A stretch of 64,000 nt of DNA, taken from NCBI GenBank assembly GCA_020726505.1, contig JAHLEZ010000019.1, positions 124,001 through 188,000 of the forward strand. The letters run 5' to 3'. Each line of letters begins with the position of its first letter. Positions within the stretch are counted from its first letter, which is position 1. The translations under genes and the position numbers were made by a program. The notes beneath the pieces are model-generated. The model searched no databases. It worked only from the letters and a program-made list of their open reading frames with translations, and was not told the DNA's origin. Of the stretch, positions 1-11,016 are shown piece by piece. This DNA comes from Leptodontidium sp. MPI-SDFR-AT-0119 (Eukaryota > Ascomycota > Leotiomycetes > Helotiales > Leptodontidiaceae).

Positions 1-801
1 AGTGAGATTCTCCTTCAGGCTTGCACCTGCTTCTTGGCCAGTCTTCTTGATGCCATTCGCAACAACATCGGTAACTTCAGCAGCTTCAGCTCCTAGATCC
101 TGTGCTGTAGGGGCCGGTCCGTCTTCACTTCCTGGGTTCTTGATCGTCTCGGACTCTTCAGCCGATGGCTCGATTTGCTTGGCAGCTTCTTCGGCGACAT
201 TTGAGACAGTGTTGGCTGTATCAGCAAATACTTGTCGTCCAATTGTGTTCAGATCCGAGAGGAAGATTCTAAAATCGGAATTTGTCAACAGAAGACTTCC
301 GACTGTCTTGAAACTCTCATATGCTGCGTAACTGTAAGTAATTTGATCGTCACTTGTTGCCATTATTTACGTACCAGCTGAAGCATCTGCCTTTGCCCTT
401 GTAGAAGTGGCCGTTTGCACCAAATCGTCCACATCAACGTAAACTCTAGAGTGAGCTAAGAACCAAATGAAGTCCTGGATTTGATCCCCATCATTTTTGT
501 TTCCCAGCAAGTCAATGAACTCCTTCAGCCACTGCTTTGAGTATTTTGTCAATTTCCGTCCGCTATCACTCAAGCCTGTAGTTTCGGGGTTGAGGACATC
601 CGAAGCTAAGAGTGTTCTCAGATTGATGATGGTTTGCTCAGTGGATGGCATAAATCCTTTGGAAAGAGCTCTAAGCATTTGATATGTGTGCATCTTCTGA
701 TGGGCTGCCCGTTGAAGGGAAGTGTCGTCGTATTGAGGAAGCAATGGCTGTCTGTCGCCATTCTGCTGGGACTTCTTTCTCGATCCGAAGCAAGAAGACA
801 T
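1..801 (-). CDS. HAM1-like (DUF4449-type) fungal protein, 5' part
   Basis: The N-terminal 250 codons of a large fungal protein run off the left edge. The start chosen is ATG at 801 (MSSCFGSRKKS), because the family begins with this short basic segment followed by a PLLPQY motif. The frame stays open upstream to 939, but that extension looks unlike protein. Exons are 375-801 and 1-323; the intron (324-374) has a GTACGT donor and a CGCAG acceptor, and a nearer TTACAG would break the frame. Visible family signatures are MLRALSKGFMPSTEQ, an LxSDSGR/WLKEFIDLL helix and DQIQDFIWFLAHSR. Members carry HAM1-like N- and C-terminal domains related to lipid-binding BPI/LBP folds; their role is poorly known. 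Family assignment is from memory of the conserved N-terminus. It is divergent from VMS1. Confidence 0.85.
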
Positions 802-1355
802 TGTGATGAGTTGAAGTATAGTGAGCTTGAGAAAGATAAATATAATGATCTTCCCTGGGGTCTGTCCTGGCTTATGTATGGGGTCGAAGGGATAGCGGAA
901 ACTTAATCGATGACGGGCATTACCCAAGCTTGTGTTCAAAGGCGATGCCTGGCCTATACCCCGCAGAGTCTTCTTAGCTGTGAAATATGAAGACCAATGA
1001 ATAGAAAATTCCGAGGTCTAGAATTGCCTGAGCCGCGCTTCTTTTGCAGTAGTAGTGGTGATAGTTTATATGTCACTCCACACGAGAATGCGATTCCTTG
1101 ATTCCCATGTGAACTAAGTGAAGATCCATCCGTGAGGAGCTTGGGCCAGAGAGACAGGGGCCAGAAAAACAACTACGTCAGAGCAAATCCAGCCAGCCGA
1201 AGAACCTGGGGAGCCGAGCCGCTAGGAAGAATCTTTGTTCCGCCCCGCTTATCATGGTCTTATCGTCAGCCGCCTTGGCAATTTAAGCAGAATAGTGAAC
1301 TTCCCCTCGATATTTGTTCACCAAGAACCAGACCAGACCAGACCAGATCTTCATC
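802..1355. promoter_or_regulatory. Divergent intergenic region HAM1-like / VMS1
   Basis: These 554 bases separate two divergently transcribed genes and must hold both promoters. Just before the VMS1 start lies a short tandem of CCAGA units (about 1326-1346) that will be in the 5' leader. I see no clear TATA box at a standard distance and no protein-like frame. Confidence 0.5.
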
Positions 1356-3465
1356 ATGACATCTGCACTGCAACAGGCAATGGAACAACGAAAGGAAGAG
1401 GTGGCGAGGAGGCCATTATATGGTGAGCCTGAACTTCCCATAAGCCAATACATGCGATTTATGAGCTAACTATTACCAGTGTATGACCTGCCGCAAGATA
1501 TCCTCTCAACACTAACACGACAAGACGACACTGGCCAGGGACCCCAAAATAATGTCCTATCATCCACGGATGAGGTCGTTCCGGAATCGCGGACAGAGAG
1601 TGCTGCCGGAGCAAAGTCATGCTCGCTCTGCGGAGTAGCATTTCATACAGTGGAGGACCAGAGGAGTCATATTCGGTCAGATTTGCACGGCTACAACTTG
1701 AAGCAAAGGATTCGAGGGGCAAAACCTGTGACGGAGGGAGAATTCGAGAAACTAGTTGGAGGTAAGGGAACTATCTAAGGTCCTGGGCTTCTACTAATAG
1801 TATATAGACCTTGACGAGAGTCTGTCAGGTTCTGACTCATCCGAGTCCGACGATGAGGATGATGGGGATGCGCGCAAGGAAACAACACTATCTGCGTTGC
1901 TGAAGAAGCAAGCACATATATCTTCAAACAGTAATGATGGCGAGGGAGCCGTTGCGCCAACGAAACGAAAACGAGGTTCAGGGAAGCCTCCTATCATTTG
2001 GTTTGCATCAACCACGCTTCCCAGCAATACATATCTTGGAGTATATCGAGCAATATTTACAAATGCGGAACAAGAAAGCGAGCCAACAATTCTGGATATT
2101 GTACGGAAGAAGCAATTAGCTCCTAAGCCGGCCATAAAAACACCCATAAACCAAATCACCGGCGTCCCTCTACCAGAAGCATACAAGGAGCCACATATTT
2201 TTCTGTGCATGATTGGAGGTGGTCATTTTGCTGCTATGATTGTTTCTTTGACACCAAAGCAAACAAAATCAATCCCCACAGGCCCAATATCGAAGGAAGC
2301 AACTGTTTTGGCACATAAAACCTTCCATCGATATACCACTCGAAGGAAGCAAGGTGGTGCACAATCAGCAAACGACAATGCGAAGGGTGCTGCTCATTCC
2401 GCTGGTGCTGATCTAAGAAGGTACAATGAGCAGGCACTTACTGAAGAGGTTCGAGCTTTACTTCGGGATTGGAAAGGAATGATCGACACGTCCGAGTTGT
2501 TGTTCTTCCGTGCCACTGGCAGCACCAACCGGAGAACTCTCTTTGGTCCATATGATGGTCAGGTTCTTCGCCAGAATGATCCAAGGATACGAGGGTTTCC
2601 GTTCAGTACCCGACGTGCGACCCAAAACGAACTTATGCGAGCCTTTGTTGAACTCACCCGTGTCAAGGTTCTGGAAGTCGACGAAGCGGCTATCGCTGCA
2701 GAAAAATTGGCAGCAGAAGAGGCTGCCAAACAGGAAAGTGCAAAAGCAGCCAAAAAGGCCACACCCACGGCACCAAAACTGTCAGAGGAGGAAGAGACTG
2801 CTTTACTTCACACATCGCAACTTCAGGCACTAATACGGCGTTCCAAGGTTCCGGCCTTGGTTTCGTATTTCAAGAGCAATGATATTTCCCCCGATTTTGC
2901 ATTCCAGCCACCAGACGCCCAACAGCATTTCCACGCCCCAACTTCATTACATCTTGCTGCCAGTCAAAATTCAGCTCCTTTAGTCACAGGACTTCTTTCC
3001 AAAGCTGGTGCGAATCCAGCTGTACTGAACGGGGATGGGAAAGCCCCTTTTGACTTAGCCGGAGAACGTGCAACCAGAGACGCATTCCGAGTCGCTCGCT
3101 CGGAATTGGGAGAAGCTAAATGGGACTGGGAAGCTGCACATGTGCCAGTGGCTATATCGCGAGCAGAAGCTGACGAGCGAGATGCTCGGGAGAAGAAGGA
3201 GGAGGCCAAGATAGAGGAAGAGAGGCGTAAGGCCGAGACGGCAAGACTCAAAGAAGAGGGTCCGAAAGTTGTGGAGAATGGACCGCTTGGGAAGGCAGCT
3301 GGGAGAGGCAGAATGATGGCTCTTGGGCATGTAGCGAAGACGGCCCAGGAGAAACGAGAGGAGGAGGCAAGGGGTATGACTCCTGAGATGCGGATGAGGC
3401 TTGATAGAGAACGGAGAGCCAGAGCTGCTGAGGAGAGGATGAAGCGGATGCAGAGCGGCAGCTAG
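1356..3465 (+). CDS. VMS1: Vms1/ANKZF1-type peptidyl-tRNA release factor of ribosome quality control
   Basis: The product has 668 residues. Exons are 1356-1422, 1480-1761 and 1808-3465; introns are 57 and 46 bases. Domains in order: a C2H2 zinc finger (C70, C73, H86, H92); the VLRF1 release-factor fold (about residues 177-400) with the GGGHFAAMIV strand and the KQGGAQS loop, where Gln302 matches the catalytic glutamine of yeast Vms1 (Q295); ankyrin repeats (about 495-565); then a charged coiled coil ending in an RRARAAEERMKRMQ helix that resembles the VCP/Cdc48-interacting motif. The family cleaves peptidyl-tRNA on stalled 60S subunits, antagonises CAT-tailing and visits stressed mitochondria. 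All these elements are present, so the gene appears functional. The start ATG gives the expected RRPLYVYDLP N-terminus once intron 1 is removed. Confidence 0.95.
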
Positions 3466-3898
3466 GATAGATAAGTGGACCTGATATCTTCAAAACAATT
3501 AATCTGAGGATATAATCGTTGATCCGCCATATCGACACTCTCATTCCTCGCAATTCTGTAGAAATTTATCGGGTATCTAGTTCGTTTTAGATTCCAACAA
3601 TCTCGCTTCTTTGTTTACCCGGTAGAGGTACCAAGTACCTTTTCCCAAGTTTCCAGGGCAGAAGTCTTCTCCGTCCGGGGACCCCGCACCACCACATCTT
3701 GACATATGCAACCTTTCCAGGGGTGACAACACCATCTCTCTCTCAATTATATACCGATATTCCTTTATGAGACAACCTCACTGGTAAGTATTTAAGAAAA
3801 TATCTCATACATCTATTCACTCATAATCTTCCTCTCATCTCTCCCTCCCTCTCGTTCTGTTTCCTATCACAAATTCTCCCCTGTATGTGATCCTTAGA

Positions 3899-6046
3899 AT
3901 GTCTTCCCCAAGCAAGAGAAACCTCTACCTCTCCGCCCTAACCGGCACCCAAACCGCCTCCCTTTTCGGCTACAGCGTAGGCTTCATCGGCGGCCTAATA
4001 GTCCTCCCCTCTTTTCTCTCGCACTTCAACCTCTCGTCGCTATCCCCAGCTTCGCTCGCAGCAGCCCAAGCGCGTATCGTGACATTCTGGCTCTTCGGTG
4101 CTTTATTAGGTGTTCCGCTCGGTATGCCGGTATGCTCGCGTCTAGGAAGACGGACGTGCTTGATGTTCAGTGCGGTGTTATACGTCGCGGGCGTGGTGGT
4201 ACAAGTAAGTGGACGAGGAGGAATCGGTGGGTTTGAAATCGGAAGGTTCATCAATGGGCTTGGAGTGGGTTGTGGGACTTTAGTCGGGCCTATGTAGTAA
4301 GTACAGTACAACTCTTCCTTTCCCTCCCATGATGAATATCCGCTCCACTCCGCTTCTTTTTAAGCATGAAAAACGATCATTGTTGACACCCACACTAACT
4401 GGAACCAAGCATATCCGAAATCTCCCCTGCGTCTGAAAGAGCGATGCTCATGTCATCGTACCAAACAATCCTCCAACTCTCCGCCCTGGCCGGTTTCTGG
4501 GGCGCGTACCTTTCCAATAACATCCTTCCTGATTCCTCGCCTTTACAATGGCAAGTCCCCACAGCGATTCAGCTCGTTCCCGGCACGATCCTGCTTCTCG
4601 GCTCGCTTGTCGCCCCTGAGACGCCTCGCTTCTTAGCCGAGAAAGGCCGGTTAGGCGAGGCTGAGGAGATGCTGGCTTGGTTGAGGGGCGTGAAAGATGA
4701 GGAGTGGAGAGTTAGCGAGGAGATGAAGGGGATTGAGAGTGCTGTTCTGGCGGTGGGGAGGGTGAGGGTGGGGTTTTGGAGGGAGGTTACCACGAGGAGT
4801 GTTAGAAGACGGTTGGGCGTTGGTGTGGGTTTGATGGTTGCGCAGAACATGGTGGGGTTGAATGCGTTGAATTATTGTGAGTTGATATACCCCATTTCTT
4901 GTGCTAGTCAATCTGTACTGAAATGTTTGGAAGAAGCTTTGCGTTTGATACTGATGTAAGCCAGATGCACCTGTGATATTCATGTCCGCGGGCTTCACGT
5001 CTGTCTCCGCCTCTCTCTTCCTCACTGGAGTTTTCGGCGTCGTCAAACTGCTCTCAGCGATAGCTTTCATGTTCATATTCGTGAAGATGAAAGGCAACCG
5101 GTTCTGGCTTCTCTTGGGATCGTCACTCTGCGGAGCTTGCATGGTCATTTTAGGTACGTCACCCTTCGTAACCCACTTCATGAGACCAACGACTAATATG
5201 TATTCCCCCCAGCATATTTCGTACACAACCTCCCACCGCACGACCAGCTAGACTCCGCTAAATTGACACTCGGCGGCATAATCTCCGTTCTTACCGTCTA
5301 CGTTTTCGCCTTCTCGTTCTCCGTTTCTCTAGGTCCGATCTCGTGGAATGTGTGTAGCGAGGTACGAATATCCCGCTCCAACTCCAAGCCAAACTTATCC
5401 CCGAAAATTGTAAGCGAAGAGTAAACAATGCTGATTCAAGTTGGAAATATCTAGATCTTCCCCCTTCACATCAATGCAAAATGCTGCGCTATAACAACAT
5501 GCACGCAATGGCTCTTTCAGGTACGTACCTTTCTTTACGCTACCCGACCCTCCTACCGGCCCAATTCGCCTAGATAATGAACCGAAAACAAATATGAAAC
5601 TGACCAAGCTTCTAATATAGATTGTGATAGCATACATAACGCCTCATCTCCTAGCTTCAATAGGTTGGGTGACCTAGTAAGCTCCCCCTCTTCGCTTCTA
5701 CAAAAACCAACCTATCTACCCCTTTCTAACCCCTCTTCCTCTTTGCTTTTCCATCTCATCACCAACTAACTAACTAACACCACCCAGTCTCCTCTACGCA
5801 ACATTTTGCCTGCTCACCACGGTATGGGTATACTTCCTCGTGCCCGAAACACGGAATGTAGCGCTCGGGAAGGATATGGACGCTCTATTTACATCTGATG
5901 GCGATGTCAGGAGTGGAGGTGATGAAGAGGCGGTAGATATGGAGGAGGATGCGGATGGGGAGACTACATTGCTTTTGAGGAGGGAGGGTAGTGATGCCGG
6001 AGTGAGAGGTGTGATGAGGAGGGGGAGTTTGGGGATGTATACTTAG
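3899..6046 (+). CDS. MFS sugar-porter family transporter
   Basis: The product has 527 residues in seven exons: 3899-4296, 4410-4876, 4965-5153, 5213-5361, 5455-5520, 5621-5676 and 5788-6046. Every junction is GT-AG and preserves frame. It is a twelve-helix major facilitator with sugar-porter hallmarks: a GRR cytoplasmic loop after helix 2, YISEISPASER after helix 4, the APETPRFLAEKGR loop before the central domain, QNMVGLNALNYYAP in helix 7, and VPETRNVALGKDMDALF after helix 12. The central loop resembles quinate/sugar permeases (QutD-like), but the substrate cannot be read from sequence. The C-terminal tail is acidic and contains ETTLLL, which fits the acidic dileucine pattern used for vacuolar or endosomal sorting. 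Location could therefore be plasma membrane or vacuole. Confidence 0.9.
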
Positions 6047-6443
6047 TTGATGAGGTATTGAAGATGGCGTTTTTATTAATTAGAAATTTGATGTTTGAAT
6101 CGGGGATTTGTTAAGCTGACAGTATTATGAGCTGGTTGTGATTTGGACTTTTGTGTGAAAGGAGGGTGGTGAGACGAACACCGTTTCAGCATTCTAAGGC
6201 GTAGTAGACCTATAGTTTACAATGTTACGGACAGAGGTTCGTCGAAGGCAAGAAAAGCCACAGACTGTGGCAATATATTGACTCTGGAGTCTAAAGCACA
6301 AAGAAAATCTAGGTATAGTACTGTACAACAAGTTCGCTCGCTCATCTAATTCACAATGTATCCAATTCCAAAACTCCATCCAATGCCAGCTTTGGATTTC
6401 CAGAAACACTATCATCATCATCATTCTCCACGCCACATGCCTA

Positions 6444-7604
6444 TCAACGACAATTCTTCATCGAGACATACCACTGTAACAATCCACCTAGCATGAACGC
6501 ACAACTACCCCACAGACTCGCACCACTAGCCTGAATACTCCCCGCCGTAGTACCCAAGTAGAACAATGCGCCTGCCAGCGTGAATCCTATACTGCCAATG
6601 ACGTTCCAGAAGCCGACGTGCCATTCGACACTCAGAGGACGAGGCGTGTACCAGTTTGGTTGCGTGGTGATGGTTTGAAGCACAGATGCCGTGATGAAGA
6701 GCACGCCGCCGAGTGTCGCAGGGAGGAGGTTGGCGAGGTAGAATACAGTGACGTTGGTCAAGTCTACGACACCTGGGAAAGCAGTGATGATAGCTAGCAT
6801 GAAGATGAACGTGCCTATCGATTGAATAACAGCGGCGATGAAACACAAGTCGCGGAAGAAGATGGTGCGTAGCTGTGGAGTGTTAGGCCAGAAGATGAAT
6901 GCCGAGCTTCCGTAGAGGGCGGGAAGAGTCGCTGAAGTTGTTGAGTTGGGGTTTGCTGCTGAGGAGTTTGGTGAGGTTTTGCTGCTTGGGAGGGTTTGGC
7001 GCAGAGGGAGATCCATGGTGCTGTCTCTGAATGGGGCGACGAGTTTATTGTTTTGGCGCAGGGCTTCTTCATCACTCTTGAATTCCATGTCGGATGTGTC
7101 ACCATCAACAGTAATACCTTCAATCACAGTTACTTGCCCTCCCCGATTCAGATTCAAAGCTTCAAGAACACCTGCGAAACCGCCGAGTATGAATATTATC
7201 CCGCCAATAATCGCTGTGGCTCCGGTCCAGTATAGTTCTGAATCGAAAGTGGTGCTTGGGTTGGTGAGAGGTAGTAAGAGGAAGAATCCATTGACGATGA
7301 AGAAGGCGGAGCCGATGGTGAATGTCACTCCTACCATCCATGACATGTCGCGCCATGGGAATCGAGTGAGCATTTGCTTGATGCGTTGCGATGGTCGAGT
7401 GACTTGTTGCTTGGGAGGTTGTGCTTCGTAGAAGAGTTCTGCTGTCGAGTGCACACCAGGAGATCGCATTGGCCTGCCATCTTGAAGACCTTCCTCGACA
7501 CTCACGTCAGGCCATTTCGTCAAGCTTGAGTGTCGTCGGTCCAGAGAGTCATCGAAGGAAGACCTGTTCGTAACAGGTCGCTGTCCATAAGTTCGTGATT
7601 CCAT
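6444..7604 (-). CDS. Six-helix fungal integral membrane protein, function unknown
   Basis: One uninterrupted frame encodes 386 residues from ATG 7604 (MESRTYGQRP). The frame stays open to an ATG at 7892, adding 96 residues; I prefer 7604 because the extra segment is low in conserved-looking content, but the longer start cannot be excluded. After a hydrophilic N-terminus come two hydrophobic helices (RDMSWMVGVTFTIG and YWTGATAIIGGIIFILGG), a Ser/Thr/Asn-rich loop of about 90 residues, then four more helices ending in LLQWYVSM. I recall similar uncharacterised integral membrane proteins in filamentous ascomycetes but no function. It is convergent with the upstream MFS gene, with 397 bases between the stop codons. 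No catalytic motif is visible. Confidence 0.75.
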   Translation of the reverse strand: MESRTYGQRPVTNRSSFDDSLDRRHSSLTKWPDVSVEEGLQDGRPMRSPGVHSTAELFYEAQPPKQQVTRPSQRIKQMLTRFPWRDMSWMVGVTFTIGSAFFIVNGFFLLLPLTNPSTTFDSELYWTGATAIIGGIIFILGGFAGVLEALNLNRGGQVTVIEGITVDGDTSDMEFKSDEEALRQNNKLVAPFRDSTMDLPLRQTLPSSKTSPNSSAANPNSTTSATLPALYGSSAFIFWPNTPQLRTIFFRDLCFIAAVIQSIGTFIFMLAIITAFPGVVDLTNVTVFYLANLLPATLGGVLFITASVLQTITTQPNWYTPRPLSVEWHVGFWNVIGSIGFTLAGALFYLGTTAGSIQASGASLWGSCAFMLGGLLQWYVSMKNCR

Positions 7605-8297
7605 TCTTGTGTATTTGGGAGAGTTTCTGGAGGTCCAGCTGTTTACTATTCTGGTAAACATTCTGGCTGCCATCCCATTTATAAACTCTCCTGGCATGTC
7701 TGGCATTGCTCCTATCATACAAGCTGATAAAGGTTGGGCCGAATAGCTGGCCAATGGTATGACCGTATCCAGGATGTAAAGTGCCAGACACGACGAGGAG
7801 GTTTGAAATGTATGGGGCTCAAGTGGAAGTTGATGATCCCGTGAATTGTCGAGGATGGCACGGCTAGAACCTACAGCGTGGATCGTAGCCAATACCGAGA
7901 TCTACCCAGCTTCATATCAGGAATGCCGTTTCTAGAAGACTAGCTGCAAGGGTACACACCTTCTAGAAGCCACTGATCAACCCCGGATCGTACTTTGCAC
8001 TTTCCGCAATGGGGCCGAATAGATTGGAATGGGGCTGAGTTGATCCCCCGTAGTGACTGCCGCAGAAACAACATCGGCTACTCCGCTGTAGCCAAGTGAG
8101 TTGTGTTCTGTGTGTGGCTGCAGGCCGAAGTAGATGCTAAATAGATGTTGATGAAGTACTGACAGTTGGCTGGCCGAGATATTCTTAGGTCGTGGAGAGT
8201 AGGTCCCCAGGAAGGCATGAACCGTTGGGGGATATGTTCAGGAGGCTTTGAGATGACGCCTCGTAGATTCTATATTAGGTTTGGGCCAGCATGACCA
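7605..8297. other. Upstream region of the six-helix protein gene
   Basis: This stretch holds the 5' region of the membrane-protein gene on the minus strand, including the alternative upstream reading frame to 7892. Beyond that I see no further coding signal or RNA gene. Confidence 0.4.
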
Positions 8298-8609
8298 TCA
8301 ACAGGGTACGCCAGACGAAATAGAACTCTCATCGCCAGTAGAGTCATGCGAGGCCTTGAGAAAGATGCAGTTGTTGGCTGATGTTTCTTCAGGGCTGTGT
8401 ATGACACCAGGCTGGAGACTGAGACGTTCTCGTCCTGGGGATGGCCTTGTTGCGGTCGAGGAGGGAGGGATGTCGTCGAGACAAGAGTCGCCGATGAAGA
8501 CCCACATCCCTGTTTCATGATCTCCGAGAATGAGCCGCATCTTGGGATATATTTTGAGATCATGTTTTTGCACTCCCGGTCTACGAACAGGAGGTAAAGC
8601 CGTGGTCAT
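8298..8609 (-). CDS. Small hypothetical protein
   Basis: A single frame of 103 residues starts MTTALPPVRRPGVQ and contains a protein-like core (PKMRLILGDHETGMWVFIGD) before a Ser/Pro-rich tail. Codon third positions are mixed, as in real fungal genes. The core reads like a conserved short fungal protein but I cannot name the family. No signal peptide or membrane helix is seen. It stands alone in a gene-poor stretch. It could be a chance frame. Confidence 0.4.
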   Translation of the reverse strand: MTTALPPVRRPGVQKHDLKIYPKMRLILGDHETGMWVFIGDSCLDDIPPSSTATRPSPGRERLSLQPGVIHSPEETSANNCIFLKASHDSTGDESSISSGVPC

Positions 8610-11016
8610 AAGTGGATATTCTTGCGAAGCAGATCTGCGTCTGCGTCTGCGTGTCTGAAGGGAGATTCCAACTCACAAAAAGTTGGGCTTACATCACGTG
8701 ATACAACTACATCAGGATCGTCCATCCGTTTGGGCTGGCTTGCTTTAAGCTACAACTTGCCTCATGCATTGTCATTACTTTGGACTTTATGGCGTTAATA
8801 ACACAGAGATTACCAAGCCGGTGTCAAGGCTAAGCCCACGACTTCATTGGCTCCGAATCGGTTAGACTCCTTCCTGGCATGACTTCCTATCACTAGCTTC
8901 AAGCATCGACCCACGACCGTTTTCCGAATCCAAGAGAGGATAATAGGTGAAAATCTGGAGGGCTGAAACTCTTGTGCTGACACTTCTGCATCGGCTATTG
9001 GGGCAGGAGGAGGCTGGCAACAATAAGTGATGCAAATTCATGGATGCTTCACTATTCTACCAAGACCAGCATGATGAGCCAAAGTCAGACCAAGGTGTGG
9101 TGCAACACTTCCAGTTTTCTCCTTCGGTATTTATCTAGACAAGCCCCGAGAGTACATGTGCTTTGCAATACAAAATGTGACAGCCATACCTAACCGATAG
9201 ATCTCTTGCGACTGCAACAAATACATCAAGCCTCAAGCTTCCATCCAAGTTGCCAGCTAAATTCCCCCTCTCATCCTCATCCTGGAAATACAAGTTTCAG
9301 GTCTCGCTCAACGACTCGGACTGTTTGAATGGGATATTCAATATATATAGGCGTGAATCCGGACTCGTTTCGTTCTGCTTGGTTCAGTTCAGTAGAAAGA
9401 GCGCGCATGCTATGCTAAGCTAGGCCCAATGATATCTATCTATCGATGGTCCGTCCCTAAAACAGGAACTCGAAAGTCAGTTGATAGCTCACAGACTCAA
9501 ACCATTCCCAAGGACTGCGGGATGCCAACCTAAGGTACCTTGTGAGGCATGCTCTGCTCTGCTCTAGGTATCTAACCCACTCACCCACTTACACCCTACC
9601 ATTCATTCACATATCCAACCAAACCATCCTAAATGGAGAGATATATTTACAAACCGCTCACCCTGAAGATACAATAACTTCAAGTCTTTTATAGGGACTT
9701 GACTTGTTCGAAGGAAAGAAGGGAGAGGGAGGGGATTGTGCCTAGGGAAGGAAAATCTGGTGGGATTTAGTAGGATTCTAAAATAAGGCCGGTATTGATG
9801 TTGCACGGAGCAGCGGCTGGGGGGGGGGGGGGTTATTTATATTAAATTAAGCACAGAAAGAGGGTGTGTGGGGTCCGCAAAGCAATGAAAAGCATCCAGA
9901 GACCACAATTTCAGTAGTCATCCCTTCATCCTCATCACTACCACAATATATATATTAACATCCTCAATTCACAACCCACCAACCACGAAAACAGAGGAAG
10001 ATAATTTTTAATATTTTCATTTTTTTTCTTTCATGCTGCTGCTTGCTATATCAGACAGGCCATCCAAGCCGTCAAGGTATCTATATCTCCCGCTCTCAGT
10101 CTCTCTCACTCTCTCTCCTTCCCACCGCCACTAATTCTCGCTCGCCATCCATCATCCAAAGTATGGCATGGAGATGAAAAATTTGAAAAGCCATTCTTTT
10201 TTGCTTCCCGAAGACGGCGGTCCCCGCCACCACCCAAACGCTGATCTATAAAACATACAAAGGAGAACCCGCCCACACGATCCATACTCTTGACAACCGC
10301 CAATATATTTTTTGGGTCTCTTCTCTTTCGTCGCAGCATCGATTCGCATCTCATCTCATCGCATCCGTGATCAGGGGGCTATATTGATCGCTCAGAGCCG
10401 ACCCAGTCATATCCCATGGGCAAAAAAAGGACAAACAAACGAGGAGGAAGCAGTGCAGATATGCCAAACCAAAAGATAACCCCCAACGCATGCAATGTAT
10501 ATCAAGAAACCGACCAGGCCAAACCCAAGGAGCCCTGCCCATTCCGAACCGTAACGTAGAAGTGGCACACCAGCAACGAAATAGGAAACAGACCCGGCCC
10601 AGAGCGCTAGCAAATGCATCAAAGGAAAAGCACAAACAGATCTTCTTTTTGAGGGATGCTCAGACGTTGTGAACCCTTCGGTTATCTCCTAATTGACGAG
10701 ATACCTCTTCAGCCAGACCAGACGAAAGAAATATTTGCAATCATAGACGCTTTACAGCGTCTACGAAACCTTGGCAGCCAAGCCATCCCCTTTTCTCAAC
10801 ATCGAAACCGCTTTTGGAGTACGCTGTCGAACACACAGAATGAGAAACGCCGCTTTCCGATTCGCCGGCCTTTCCAAGTCAAGTTCAAGATCCAAAAAAC
10901 GAACGGGGCCTGAACGTAGTCTGGTCGTGTTTCCCCGAGTCCTCGACACGACTTTGGCGGGGATTAACTGGCATCTTCGAATTGGCGCTGGACACTCTTT
11001 TGGGCGTGTTTATGCT
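8610..11016. other. Gene-free spacer with poly-G tract
   Basis: No convincing coding frame exists on either strand. It includes a (TCTGCG)n microsatellite just above 8630, a run of 14 G at 9819-9832, and pyrimidine-rich CTCT tracts near 10090-10140. The right end is probably the 3' UTR of the nucleotidyltransferase gene that ends at 11017. Confidence 0.6.
9819..9832. repeat. Homopolymer of 14 G
   Basis: An uninterrupted G run in noncoding DNA, followed at once by an AT-rich stretch. Confidence 0.95.

Noticed and set aside
367..939. N-terminal extension of the HAM1-like protein from ATG 939
   Set aside because: The family starts at the MSSCFGSRKKS methionine at 801; the extra 46 residues look like translated 5' leader.
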